Shown: positions 10,179-19,026 of the stretch, one piece after another
How the letters are laid out: every line of letters begins with the position of its first letter
Numbering within the stretch: position 1 is the first letter of the stretch
DNA from: CAZDKK01 sp964506245
GTDB taxonomy: Bacteria > Eisenbacteria > RBG-16-71-46 > CAIMUX01 > WJJG01
Assembly (NCBI GenBank): GCA_964506245.1
Contig: CAZDKK010000012.1
Span: 1 to 64,000 of the forward strand
Reading direction: 5' to 3'
DNA: 64,000 nucleotides
Notes under the pieces: model-generated
Database searches by the model: none
Told to the model about the DNA's origin: nothing
Seen by the model: only the letters and a program-made list of their open reading frames with translations
Made by a program: the position numbers and the translations under genes

Positions 10179-11508
10179 AACCCACGCCAGCGACGCCCCA
10201 TGCGCCAGCGTGACCGCGCCGCGCCCCTTCCTCGCCCTGACCGAGGAGCCGAAGAACGCCCAGCCCCGGTGCTGGGAGGACTGCTACGATCCCGGCGGGA
10301 AGGACCTCTTCGACAAGGTGCACGGCTTCCAGTCCCTGCTCGCCAGTGAACGGGCGGCCGGCAACTACTTCTTTCGCCGGGCCCTGCTGAGCGCGAGCCG
10401 TGGCCGCGCTCGCATGCGAGATCCGCTCACCGGCCAGGAGCGCGAGGTGATCATGTTGGGCTCGAACTCGTACCTCGGGCTCAATGCGGACCCGCGGGTG
10501 ATCGCCGCGGCTGCGCGCACCACGGAGCGCTACGGGTATGGCACCGGATCGGTGTCGTTATACGCCGGCACGACGGACCTCCACCTCGCGCTCGAAGAGA
10601 GCATCGCGCGCTTCTACGAGTGCGAGGATGCCATTCTCTTCCCGACCGGCTACGCGGCGAACATCGGCGCGCTCTCAGCGCTCCTGCGCCCGCGTGACGT
10701 GGCGGTCAATGACCTGTTCAACCATGCCTCGATCTACGACGGCTGCGCCCTCTCGGGTGTGCAGCTCCACACCTTTGCGCACGGCAGCATGACGCGTCTG
10801 GAGCGCACGCTGGAACGGGTGACGGGTCCCGATCACGGGACCTTGGTCATCACCGACGGCGTGTTCTCCATGGAGGGGGAAGTCGCCTCGCTCGATCGCA
10901 TCTACGCCCTGGGCAAACGCTATGGGGCGCGGGTGATGATCGATGAGGCCCATGCCACCGGCGTCATCGGGCCTACGGGCCGTGGGACCGCGGAGCTCTA
11001 CGGGCTCCAGGGGAAGATCGATGTGACGGTGGGTACGCTGAGCAAGGTCCCAGGCGGCATCGGCGGCTACGTGACCGGCTCGCGCGAGCTGATCGACTAC
11101 CTGCGCTACTACGCGCGGACGTTTTTCTTCTCGACGTCGCTGCCGGCCCCGGTGGTGGCCGGGCTGATCGAGGTCTTCCGGATCCTCGCCACCGATCTCA
11201 GCCTGCACGAGGCCCTGTGGGTCAACATCCGGCACCTCAAGGAGGGTCTCGCCGCTCTGGGATTCGATCTGGGCAACACCGCCTCGGCGATCATTCCGGT
11301 CATCGTGCGCGACGAGGAGGTCTGCAAGGCGCTGCTGCGCGACCTGATGGAGGCGGGGATCTTCGCGAACTACGTCGCCTACCCCGCGGTGCCCAAGCGT
11401 CGCTGCCGCCTGCGCCTGGGCGTCACCGCGCAGCACACGCCGGCCGATCTGGACTTCACGCTGGAGGTCTTCGCCCGGCTGGGCAAGCGGCATGGGATCA
11501 TCGCGTGA
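10162..11508 (+). CDS. Alpha-oxoamine synthase, serine-palmitoyltransferase-like
   Basis: About 448 residues. This PLP enzyme family condenses an amino acid with an acyl-CoA or acyl-ACP and releases CO2. Visible are the fold-type-I signatures MLGSNSYLGLNADPRV, YGTGS, NHASIYDGC, the cofactor-binding IDEAHATGVIGPTGRG (Asp 261, His 264) and the Schiff-base lysine in TLSKVPGG (Lys 295). The NHASIYDGCxLSG and DEAHA motifs and the N-terminal extension resemble serine palmitoyltransferase more than BioF or Kbl, but the three are close and this is a judgement by eye. AAGGAG lies upstream of ATG 10162. The next gene, one base away, looks like the ketone reductase expected to follow it. Confidence 0.85.
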
Positions 11509-11509
11509 C

Positions 11510-12679
11510 ATGGGACGCGATCGCGTGGGACCGCCCGAGGTGGCAGGCGAGCACGCGATCATCACCGGCGCGACCGGGTTCATCGGCGCGGCGTGTGTCC
11601 GGGAGTTCATCGCGCGGGGCTGGCGGGTGACCGCCCTGGGCCATGAGCGCGGGAACGGTCCTGCTGGCGGGAGCAATCGTGCGAACGGCCATGCCCGTCG
11701 CGGGGACAGCCAGGCCCGCGCTCTCCATGCGGCCGGCCGCCTGGAGAGCGTCCGCGGCCACCCAAGACTCGATCTGGCATCCTGCTCGATCGCGGACCGC
11801 GACGCGCTGGTGCAGGTCCTGGCCGACTGCGTCGCCCGAGCGGGCGGATGCCGGGCGCTCGTCCACTGCGCGGGCCGCGCGACCGACGTCGGGTGGGATC
11901 GCCGGTTCCGGGCGGCGAACCTCATCGGCGTGCAGAACGTCTGCCATGCGGTGAACCATCTGAAGATCGGCCGGCTGGTCCACGTGTCAACCACCGATGT
12001 CTACGGCGTCAGAGACTTCTTCGGCGCGGACGAGGCCACCCCACACGAGAACAACCGCCGGAATCCCTACCCCAAGTATAAGATCCTCGCCGAGCAGCAC
12101 ATTCGCGCGCATCTGCCCCGCGATCGCTACGTGACCCTGAGGCCCGCATTCGTCTGGGGCCCGGGCGATGCGACGGTCCTGCCGCGGGCCATCGGCTTCC
12201 TGCGCGCTTCACCCGTGATCCTGCATTTCGGGCGCTGGCGCGGCCGCAACCGTTGGCCCCTCGCCTACGTGGGCAATGTCGCTCGGGTCGCCTGCGCGGC
12301 GGCGACGAGTGATACGGCTCTGGGAGAGGCGTACAACGTCGTCGATCCCGAGCCGATCACGATGGATGAATACTATCGCATGATCCTCGACCTCTTCCTG
12401 CCTGGGCAGCAGCGCAAGCGCTCGCTGACCGTGCCGTTCTGTCTGGCCTGGCCCGTCGCCGCGCTGAGCACGGTTCTGTCCGACCTCCTCGATCGGCCGC
12501 GCCCGATCTACGATCCCTCGCTCTACGGGCTGCGGCATGTCACGCACAGCCAGGACTTCAGCAGCGCGAAGGCCGCCAGGCTCCTGGAGAGCTGCGGCTG
12601 GACATTCCTCGACCGCGCGGCCGCCCTGGAGGCGCTGCGCACCTGGGACCGATCCGGAACCTGCCGCGCGAAGGGGTGA
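11510..12679 (+). CDS. NAD-dependent epimerase/dehydratase, ceramide-reductase-like
   Basis: About 389 residues of extended short-chain dehydrogenase. The Rossmann motif IITGATGFIGAACV is at residues 15-28, the active-site region has STTDVYG and NPYPKYKILAEQ with the Tyr-x3-Lys pair, and the 3-beta-HSD-like segment LRPAFVWGPGD follows. Bacterial sphingolipid pathways use a protein of this group to reduce 3-keto intermediates right after serine palmitoyltransferase, which fits its place directly behind that gene. The ATG starts one base after the previous stop; GTG 11525 is an alternative. Residues about 38-75 hold an unusual Arg/Gly/Ala-rich insertion. It ends the tightly packed run. Confidence 0.85.
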   Translation: MGRDRVGPPEVAGEHAIITGATGFIGAACVREFIARGWRVTALGHERGNGPAGGSNRANGHARRGDSQARALHAAGRLESVRGHPRLDLASCSIADRDALVQVLADCVARAGGCRALVHCAGRATDVGWDRRFRAANLIGVQNVCHAVNHLKIGRLVHVSTTDVYGVRDFFGADEATPHENNRRNPYPKYKILAEQHIRAHLPRDRYVTLRPAFVWGPGDATVLPRAIGFLRASPVILHFGRWRGRNRWPLAYVGNVARVACAAATSDTALGEAYNVVDPEPITMDEYYRMILDLFLPGQQRKRSLTVPFCLAWPVAALSTVLSDLLDRPRPIYDPSLYGLRHVTHSQDFSSAKAARLLESCGWTFLDRAAALEALRTWDRSGTCRAKG

Positions 12680-12715
12680 TTCCGTCCCCAGCACTCTCAC
12701 CCCGGCACTCTCGCC

Positions 12716-12744
12716 TTCCAGGACTCGCTTCGCCGCGCTACAAT
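12716..12744 (+). promoter_or_regulatory. Candidate promoter of the amidohydrolase gene
   Basis: TACAAT at 12739-12744 matches the -10 consensus at five of six positions. TTCCAG lies 17 bases upstream but is a poor -35. The next gene starts 58 bases later, so it is probably transcribed separately from the lipid cluster. Confidence 0.4.
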
Positions 12745-12801
12745 CCCATGCGCCTGTGCACTGAAGTGTCACGCCGAAAGCTGAAAGGAAGGGACCGACT
12801 C

Positions 12802-14202
12802 ATGCGGACCACCCTGCAAGGCGGCTTGGCTTGCCTGTTCCTGTTTGCGCTGGCCATCGGACATCCCCTCGCCACCGGCGATCCCGGCGCTGCCGCGTCC
12901 GGATCGGATCGAATCCTGCTGACCAACCTGCGCATCTTAGACGTGGACGCCGGCGCCATGACCGAGCCGCGGGATGTCCTCATCGCGAACGGGCGCATTG
13001 CCACCGTCGCGGCCGCCGGCACCACGGGCCCCGCGACCGGCGCCGTGGTGATCGATTGCACGGGCAAGTATGCGGTTCCGGGCCTCTTCGACTGCCACAC
13101 CCACATGACGAACCTGCGTATGCTGGGCGACTCCACGATGACGGCAGCGCTGGAGCGCTTCGTGCAGAAGGGCATCACGCAGCTGCGGGATGTCGGCGGA
13201 TCGCTGGACGCGCTGAAGACGCTGCGAGCCCGCATCGAATCCGGTGAGCAGAGCGGCCCCGACATCTTCTACAGCGGCCCCATGCTCGAGAAGAGCCCGC
13301 TCACCTGGGCACAGATGAACATCGGCAATCCGGGTTTCACGGTCGCCATCGACTCCATCGCGGCCGCCGATCGCATCGTCCCCGAGCTCGTCCAGGGCGG
13401 GGCGCGGTGCATCAAGGTCTTCAGCAAGTTCGATCGCGACGTCTTCGCCCATGTCGTCGAGCTGGCACGGGCCGCCAACCTGCCCGTGGTCCACGACCCG
13501 GGGCCGCCGCTCTTCCACCAGGTGCCGATCGATTTCTCCATCGACTGCGGCGTCGGCAGCATCGAGCACGGCAAGGCCCCCTGGCCGATCGTGCTGGTGG
13601 ACTCGCTGGCCCAGGAACAGGACGAGCTGGCTCGCGCCAATGCGGGCCGCGACCAGCGGATGGCATTCGTCCTCAAGGCCGCGACTCTCGGGACTGCCGG
13701 CATCTCGAAGGAGAAGTTGCAGGGCGTGTTCGACAAGATGGTCGCGCGCGGCGTCTACTTCTGCCCCACCCTCCAGGTCTTTGTGGAGATGGCGAAGCAA
13801 TCCGCCGCGAGCGAGGCGCCGGGCGGCCAGGCGTCGCCGATGGCGACCATCCAGAAGGGCATGGAGGAAGTCAGCCGCTTCTTCACCCGCGAGGCTGCTG
13901 CGCGCGGAATCAAGATCCTCGTCGGCCAGGACGGTGTCTTCCCCGAGGGCACGCTGGCCGAGATGGGGAATCTGCAGGAATGCGGCGTGAGCCCAGCGGA
14001 GATCCTCAGGGGGGCGACGATCTACCCGGCGGCATTCCTCAACGCCACAGATCGCTACGGCGCCATCGCCCCCGGCCGTGTCGCCAACATCCTCGTGCTC
14101 GATCGCGATCCCCTCGCCGCGATCGAAAACGTCGAGGCGACCTTTCTCGTCCTACAGAACGGCCATGTCATCCACCCCCCCAGTGAAGTGACAGGAGGAT
14201 AG
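12802..14202 (+). CDS. Exported metal-dependent amidohydrolase
   Basis: About 466 residues. A signal peptide (MRTTLQGGLACLFLFALAIG) is followed by a composite amidohydrolase fold: small beta-domain with LLTNLRILDVD and DVLIANGRI, then the TIM barrel with the metal motif DCHTHM, IKVFSK carrying the candidate bridging Lys, VVHDPG, GSIEHGK, and GQDGVFPEGT where the usual GTD would sit. It closes with the typical GAIAPGRVANILVLDRDPL. It is nearest to the imidazolonepropionase/prolidase-like group. Departures from that group's VxAHG and GTD motifs make the substrate uncertain. AAAGGAAGGG precedes ATG 12802. It is followed after 17 bases by a secreted esterase, so they may be co-transcribed. Confidence 0.88.
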   Translation: MRTTLQGGLACLFLFALAIGHPLATGDPGAAASGSDRILLTNLRILDVDAGAMTEPRDVLIANGRIATVAAAGTTGPATGAVVIDCTGKYAVPGLFDCHTHMTNLRMLGDSTMTAALERFVQKGITQLRDVGGSLDALKTLRARIESGEQSGPDIFYSGPMLEKSPLTWAQMNIGNPGFTVAIDSIAAADRIVPELVQGGARCIKVFSKFDRDVFAHVVELARAANLPVVHDPGPPLFHQVPIDFSIDCGVGSIEHGKAPWPIVLVDSLAQEQDELARANAGRDQRMAFVLKAATLGTAGISKEKLQGVFDKMVARGVYFCPTLQVFVEMAKQSAASEAPGGQASPMATIQKGMEEVSRFFTREAAARGIKILVGQDGVFPEGTLAEMGNLQECGVSPAEILRGATIYPAAFLNATDRYGAIAPGRVANILVLDRDPLAAIENVEATFLVLQNGHVIHPPSEVTGG

Positions 14203-14219
14203 TCCGGGGGAGGGCGATC

Positions 14220-16211
14220 ATGAGAGGCAGACGGTGTGTCGCGGTCATCCTGGTGCTGGCCTCGCTGACCATGCCTGCAGTCCGGGGACAGGAAACCACG
14301 CCGCGGGGCGAGGGTCGCTATCCACTGACCCATCAGCCAGATCCTCTGGTGCCCGAGGTAGCCTTTCTTTCCCAAGCGCCGATCATCGATGGACTGCTCG
14401 ACGCGGGTCTCGAGCTGCTTCCGGTCGGGGGATTCGCGGTGGGGATTGCCGACGGACGTGGGCCCGAGGTCGATGTGGCAGATCTTGCCTCCGTGCAGGC
14501 GGCCGTGCCCACGTATCGCGTCGCGTACGGCACCGATTTCTTCTACCTCTACATCGAGGCCCCCGGTGACCGCCTCCACTTTCGCGACCGTGCCTACCAG
14601 AACGGCGACGGCTTCGCCCTGGTGTTGGGCACCGCCCGCCCCGGGGATGCTGCGACCGACGAGTACTACGTCCTGGCCTGCTCAGCGGTCGATGACACGA
14701 GCCCGGCCTGGACCCGCCACATCTTCTGGTGCTACAACCACGACACCTTCATCCCCACCAGCGATGCAACGCAGCTCGAGTTCGAGGCCTCCGGCGGCCG
14801 CATCCGCTTCGAGCTGTACCTTCCCTGGAGCGATCTCCATCCCTATCACCCCTGGTTCTCGGAGGGAATCGGCTTCAACCTGCGCTTCGTCGAGGCGAAG
14901 GGCGAGGGCGCCCGGTACAACTACGAGGTCGTGCCCGACGAGGTCGGCGCGGCGAACCGCCCGCACCTCTACACCCGCCTGTTTTTCGCACCGCCCCGGG
15001 TCGTCGGACCGCCGCAGACCTTCTTCATGCCCGAACGCAACAACATCGAGCGCGGGGAGACCCTGCCCTGCCGCGCCGTGACCGCCGCTGCCGGGAATGT
15101 CGCGGAAGAGCTGGCCATCCGCATCGGGGTGGACCTGTCCGGGAACGAGCCCGCCCTGAGAACGCGATACGACTGTTCCGTGGGCATCACGCGTCATGCA
15201 TTCGAGTTGAACACGGCTGGTCTCGATCAGGGGTCCTATACCCTCGAAGCTGCGGCCCATGGTCGGGGCGCGGTGCAGCACGCTGCGCTGTCCGTGCTGC
15301 CCGCCCTCGACTTCGCCGCCCTGGCCGCCCGCGTCGAGGCGCTGGCGGGCCGGATCTCTGCCGGCTCGCAGGCGACGCTCGCGTGGTACGTCGGGGATGT
15401 GCAGCGAGCATTGGCCGAGGTTCGCGACTATGAGACGTGTGAGACCGAGCGGAAGACCATCGAGCGCATCCTCGAGCGGATCCCGCAGGCCGAGCAGGGC
15501 CAGGATGTCTACGCGACCCGGACCGGCTTCTTCCGTCGGGCCTTTCGGTCGCGCGTCGACAACTCGCTGCAGCCCTACACGGTCATCGTGCCAGAAGACC
15601 TGGATCGTTCGCGGCGCTACCCACTGATCGTCTTCTTGCACGGGAGCGAGTCGGATGAGACCGACCTGGGTGGCTTCATGCAAGTCGTCCCGGCCGGGTG
15701 CATCGGCCTCGGACCGCGAGCCCGAGGGCCGTCAAACCTCTACTGCTTAGACCATGCCCAGACCGATATCGTCGAGGCGATTGACGACGTCATGGCTCAC
15801 TATCCGATCGATCCGCGGCGCGTCGTCCTAACCGGTTTCTCGATGGGGGGCTACGGAGTCTACCGCACGTTTTTCGAGACGCCGTCGAAATACTGCGCCC
15901 TGGCTGTACTATCGGGCGCCCCCTACTTCGGCTCCGACGCGGATGGACGCGCCGAGAGCAGCGTGCCCGTGCTGGACTTCCGGCGCCCTGAGAATCTGGG
16001 ACCGTTCCGCGGCATCCCAATCTTCATCCACCACGGCCAGCAGGATCGCAACTGTCCCTACGAGACCACGCTCGCGTTGGTGAAGGCGTTGCAGGCCGCG
16101 GGGGCCAGGGTTGAATTCATATCCGACCCCAAACTAGGGCACCAGGCCCCGTCCGATGAGGACTATGGGGCCTACCGTCGCTGGCTGGCCGCGGTCCTGG
16201 CGGATGAGTGA
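14220..16211 (+). CDS. Secreted protein with CBM9-like N-domain and alpha/beta-hydrolase C-domain
   Basis: 663 residues. A signal peptide (MRGRRCVAVILVLASLTMPAVRGQE) is followed by a beta-rich domain that starts APIIDGLLDAG and contains FFYLYIEAPGDRL and RIRFELYLPW, like family-9 carbohydrate-binding or DOMON-type domains of surface proteins. The last 250 residues are an alpha/beta-hydrolase of the dienelactone/feruloyl-esterase kind: LIVFLHGSESDETD, the nucleophile elbow LTGFSMGGYG, IFIHHGQQDRNCP near the acid residue, and the His in DPKLGHQAP. It should be a secreted esterase or peptidase that binds a polymer. ATG 14220 lies 17 bases after the amidohydrolase stop, with GGGGGAGGG upstream. 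Confidence 0.85.
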   Translation: MRGRRCVAVILVLASLTMPAVRGQETTPRGEGRYPLTHQPDPLVPEVAFLSQAPIIDGLLDAGLELLPVGGFAVGIADGRGPEVDVADLASVQAAVPTYRVAYGTDFFYLYIEAPGDRLHFRDRAYQNGDGFALVLGTARPGDAATDEYYVLACSAVDDTSPAWTRHIFWCYNHDTFIPTSDATQLEFEASGGRIRFELYLPWSDLHPYHPWFSEGIGFNLRFVEAKGEGARYNYEVVPDEVGAANRPHLYTRLFFAPPRVVGPPQTFFMPERNNIERGETLPCRAVTAAAGNVAEELAIRIGVDLSGNEPALRTRYDCSVGITRHAFELNTAGLDQGSYTLEAAAHGRGAVQHAALSVLPALDFAALAARVEALAGRISAGSQATLAWYVGDVQRALAEVRDYETCETERKTIERILERIPQAEQGQDVYATRTGFFRRAFRSRVDNSLQPYTVIVPEDLDRSRRYPLIVFLHGSESDETDLGGFMQVVPAGCIGLGPRARGPSNLYCLDHAQTDIVEAIDDVMAHYPIDPRRVVLTGFSMGGYGVYRTFFETPSKYCALAVLSGAPYFGSDADGRAESSVPVLDFRRPENLGPFRGIPIFIHHGQQDRNCPYETTLALVKALQAAGARVEFISDPKLGHQAPSDEDYGAYRRWLAAVLADE

Positions 16212-16221
16212 GGGCTCGACG

Positions 16222-17064
16222 ATGTCCAGCAGCTCCACCGAGATCCGGCACGCGAGGGCGCTGGTCAACGGCATCCGATTGTACTACCTGCGCGCCGGAC
16301 ACCGCGGACACCCCATGCTCTGCCTGCATGGCCGCTGGGGACGTGCCCGGACCTGGAGCGCATTCATGCGTCGCTACGGCGATCGGTATCGCGTCGCGGC
16401 TCCAGACCAGCGCGGCCACGGTCTCAGCGATAAGCCGCCGGATGGCTACACAGCCGAGGACCTGGCGGCCGATGCCCGGGCCCTGCTGGAACGCTTGGGC
16501 CTCGCGCCGGCGCTTGTGGTCGGCCACTCGATGGGCGCCCGGGTCGCGGCCTACTTGGCCGCGCTCCACCCGCAGTCCGTTGTCGCCGTGGCGCTGCTCG
16601 ACGAGACGCTGCGCGGCGCAGGGGCGCTCTTCGCGGATTCGCACACTGGGTCCGACGATGACGGCCTCACCGCCTCCTGGCCGGGGCCCTGGCCGACACG
16701 CGGCGAGGCTGTACAATTCCTGCGGCAGCGCTTCCCCCGCGAGACCAACGTGGAGTACTTCTCTCACAGCCTGCGCCGGACGGCCGGGGGATACGACTTC
16801 CTCTTCTCAAGGGCCTCCATGGCGGCGATCGGGCGTTCGTACGAGGACTGGCGGCCGCTGCTGCCGAAGATTCGCCGCCCGGTGCTCCTCGTCCGTGCCG
16901 CGGAGAGCTGGTGTCTGCCCGAGGGGGAGGCCCGGGAGATGCGCGAAGCGCTCCCGGATTGCACCTATGCAGAGATTCAGGGCTCCGATCACGCCGTCTA
17001 CACGGACAACCCCGGGGACTTCTACGAGGCCTTCGACCGCTGGCTCGTGCACCTGAAGCGATGA
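16222..17064 (+). CDS. Alpha/beta-fold hydrolase
   Basis: About 280 residues, cytoplasmic (no signal peptide). The fold is clear from MLCLHGRWG (oxyanion loop), YRVAAPDQRGHGLSDKP, the nucleophile elbow VVGHSMGARVAAY, and the catalytic His in QGSDHAVYTDNPGDF near the end. The acid residue should lie in VRAAESWCLP, where Glu or Asp follows strand 7. ATG 16222 has GAGGG seven bases upstream; ATG 16204, overlapping the previous stop, is possible. It follows the secreted esterase with almost no gap, so the two may be one unit. The substrate is not evident. Confidence 0.88.
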   Translation: MSSSSTEIRHARALVNGIRLYYLRAGHRGHPMLCLHGRWGRARTWSAFMRRYGDRYRVAAPDQRGHGLSDKPPDGYTAEDLAADARALLERLGLAPALVVGHSMGARVAAYLAALHPQSVVAVALLDETLRGAGALFADSHTGSDDDGLTASWPGPWPTRGEAVQFLRQRFPRETNVEYFSHSLRRTAGGYDFLFSRASMAAIGRSYEDWRPLLPKIRRPVLLVRAAESWCLPEGEAREMREALPDCTYAEIQGSDHAVYTDNPGDFYEAFDRWLVHLKR

Positions 17065-17111
17065 GACCGGTCACCGCGGCATGCGCGGTCCGTGCCCCTT
17101 GCGGGCGAGAC

Positions 17112-17603
17112 TCAACCCACCGCCGGCGGCCGCGCCATGCTGGCCGGCATGCGCACCGCGACCACCTCACCGCGCACCGTCTGCACGCCGTTCGCGCTGA
17201 CGCTGACCGAGACGATCGCCTTGCGCTCGCCCATCTCGGTGACGCGACCGCGGATCTCGAGCTCAGGGCCCAGCGGCGTGGGTTTCAGGTACTCGACGCG
17301 CAGCGCGGCCGTGACGAATCGGGGCACCGGCCCTGCCCCCACTTGACGGCCGGCCGCACGCTCGCTCGTTCCCGCGGCGGTGGCCATGGCGTGGCAGTCG
17401 ATCAAGGAGGCGAGCAATCCGCCGTAGACGAACCCCGGTAGCGCGGTGTGCTCGGATCGGGGCGTGAAGCGGGCCACGGCCTCGTCGCCCTCCATGCGGC
17501 TCTTGATCTGGTAGCCGTGCTGGTTGAGGTGGCCGCAGCCGTAGCAGTGCGAGAAGTCTTCGGGGTAGTGGTCCTGGATGGCCGGGGACTCGGCGGGGCT
17601 CAT
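17112..17603 (-). CDS. PaaI-family hotdog thioesterase
   Basis: 163 residues with a single hotdog domain. The region HTALPGFVYGGLLASLIDCHAMATA matches the PaaI/YiiD central helix, where the Gly-Gly and Asp positions line the acyl-CoA site, and LRVEYLKPTPLGPELEIRGRVTEMGERKAIVSVSV gives the long antiparallel strands. A Cys pair near the start (HCYGCGHLNQHG) is typical of a subgroup. It hydrolyses acyl-CoA or a similar thioester. The gene is convergent with the alpha/beta-hydrolase and divergent from the Ogt-AlkA fusion. GAGG lies just before ATG 17603. Confidence 0.88.
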   Translation of the reverse strand: MSPAESPAIQDHYPEDFSHCYGCGHLNQHGYQIKSRMEGDEAVARFTPRSEHTALPGFVYGGLLASLIDCHAMATAAGTSERAAGRQVGAGPVPRFVTAALRVEYLKPTPLGPELEIRGRVTEMGERKAIVSVSVSANGVQTVRGEVVAVRMPASMARPPAVG

Positions 17604-17762
17604 CGAAACCTCCTCTGGTACAGGCCCGCGGCCGCCGGGACCGTCACCGGCTCGCCGGGCGCGAGGGCCGAGGATACCACCGGCGCGCGCACGATCTCCA
17701 GCATTTCACGGGGCAAGGATGTGCTAGGATCCGCCGCACCCCCCACAAGGAGAGCTGCACGC

Positions 17763-18944
17763 ATGCGCAACCGGTCGCGATCCTCGTCGCACGACCCGTT
17801 CCCCGGCCAGGGTCAGGGTCTCTGTCTCTTCACCACGCCGCTGGGCACGTGCGGGCTCGCGTGGACCGAACGGGGCATCGATCGCCTGGTGCTGCCCCAT
17901 GCGGATCGGGCTGCAACGCGGGATGCTCTCTGCGCCGCTGTCCCGGGCCGCCCCGTGATCGCCCGGCCCCCGGAAGCCACTCGCGCCATCACGCGCCGCA
18001 TCGCGAGTCATCTGCGGGGCCGCACCGATCCGTTCACCGACGTTCCGCTGGATCTCGACGGGACCCCTGCCTTCGGGCGTCACGTCTACACGCGCTTGCG
18101 CGAGGTTCCCCCGGGGAGCCTGATCACGTATGCGGAGCTGGCGCGCGCGGCGGGCCGGCCGGGCGCGGCCCGATCGGTCGGGCGCATCCTGGGCGCCAAC
18201 CCCGTGCCCATCCTCGTCCCCTGCCACCGCGTGGTGACGGCGCGCCGCGAGCTCGGCGGATACACGGCCCCGGGCGGCCCGCGTGTGAAAGCGCGCATCC
18301 TGTACGCGGAGGGCGTGCACCTCGATGTGCGCCATGCAGCCGGGATCGCGCACCTGCGGCGCCGCGATCCCGTCCTGCGCAAGATCATCGATCGCGCGGG
18401 CCCGTGCCTGCTCGGACTGATTCGCTCCCGTGATCCCTACGAAGCGCTCGTCGAGGCGATCCTGAACCAGCAGCTCTCGGGCAAGGCGGCCGCGACGATC
18501 GAGCGCCGCGTGCGCGCCCTGACGCCGGGGCCGGCGCTCCCCCGGCCGCGCGAGCTTGCGCGCATCACCGACGCGCAGCTCCGTGCGGCGGGCGTGTCGC
18601 GCCAGAAGGCCTCCTACATGCGCGACCTCGCAGCGCACGTCGCGGATGGACGCTTGCCGCTCGCGCGCTTGGGGAAGATGTCCGATGAGGAGGTGATCCG
18701 ACGGCTGACCGAGGTCAAGGGCCTCGGCCTCTGGTCGGCGCAGATGTTCTTGATGTTCCAGCTCGCGCGGCTGGATGTGCTCCCGACTGGCGATCTGGGA
18801 CTGCGCAACGCGGTGGGCAAGGCTTACGGTTTCGAGAAGACGCCCACGCCCGTCGAGATAGAGCGCATCGGCGCGCCGTGGGCGCCCTATCGCTCGATGG
18901 GAAGCTGGTACATGTGGCGCAGCCTCCAGGCGGGCGGGATCTAG
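17763..18944 (+). CDS. Ogt-AlkA fusion: O6-alkylguanine methyltransferase plus HhH-GPD glycosylase
   Basis: About 393 residues with two repair domains in one chain. Residues 1-185 form an Ogt-type domain with the alkyl-acceptor Cys in ILVPCHRVVTARRELGGY and the DNA-reading YAELARAAGRPGAARSVG. Residues about 190-393 form a 3-methyladenine glycosylase of the HhH-GPD family, with NQQLSGKAAATIERR, VKGLGLWSAQMFLMF and the catalytic Asp in PTGDLGLRNAV. One protein should therefore handle both directly reversed and excised alkyl lesions. AAGGAGAG precedes ATG 17763, and TAGGAT at 17725-17730 is a possible -10. It duplicates the functions coded at 306-2298 but has no Ada sensor. The gene ends inside a 28-base tandem repeat. 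Confidence 0.92.
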   Translation: MRNRSRSSSHDPFPGQGQGLCLFTTPLGTCGLAWTERGIDRLVLPHADRAATRDALCAAVPGRPVIARPPEATRAITRRIASHLRGRTDPFTDVPLDLDGTPAFGRHVYTRLREVPPGSLITYAELARAAGRPGAARSVGRILGANPVPILVPCHRVVTARRELGGYTAPGGPRVKARILYAEGVHLDVRHAAGIAHLRRRDPVLRKIIDRAGPCLLGLIRSRDPYEALVEAILNQQLSGKAAATIERRVRALTPGPALPRPRELARITDAQLRAAGVSRQKASYMRDLAAHVADGRLPLARLGKMSDEEVIRRLTEVKGLGLWSAQMFLMFQLARLDVLPTGDLGLRNAVGKAYGFEKTPTPVEIERIGAPWAPYRSMGSWYMWRSLQAGGI

Positions 18945-18988
18945 CGCCGACTGCCTCGCGGGCGGGATCTGGCGCCGGCTGCTTCGCG
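18933..18988. repeat. 28-base tandem duplication across a stop codon
   Basis: Two adjoining 28-base units, 18933-18960 and 18961-18988, differ at three positions. The first unit contains the last codons and the TAG stop of the Ogt-AlkA gene; in the second unit that TAG is TGG. Confidence 0.85.
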
Positions 18989-19026
18989 CGCGCGGGCCCC
19001 GTGGTGGATCGACCCTGCGGATGCAG

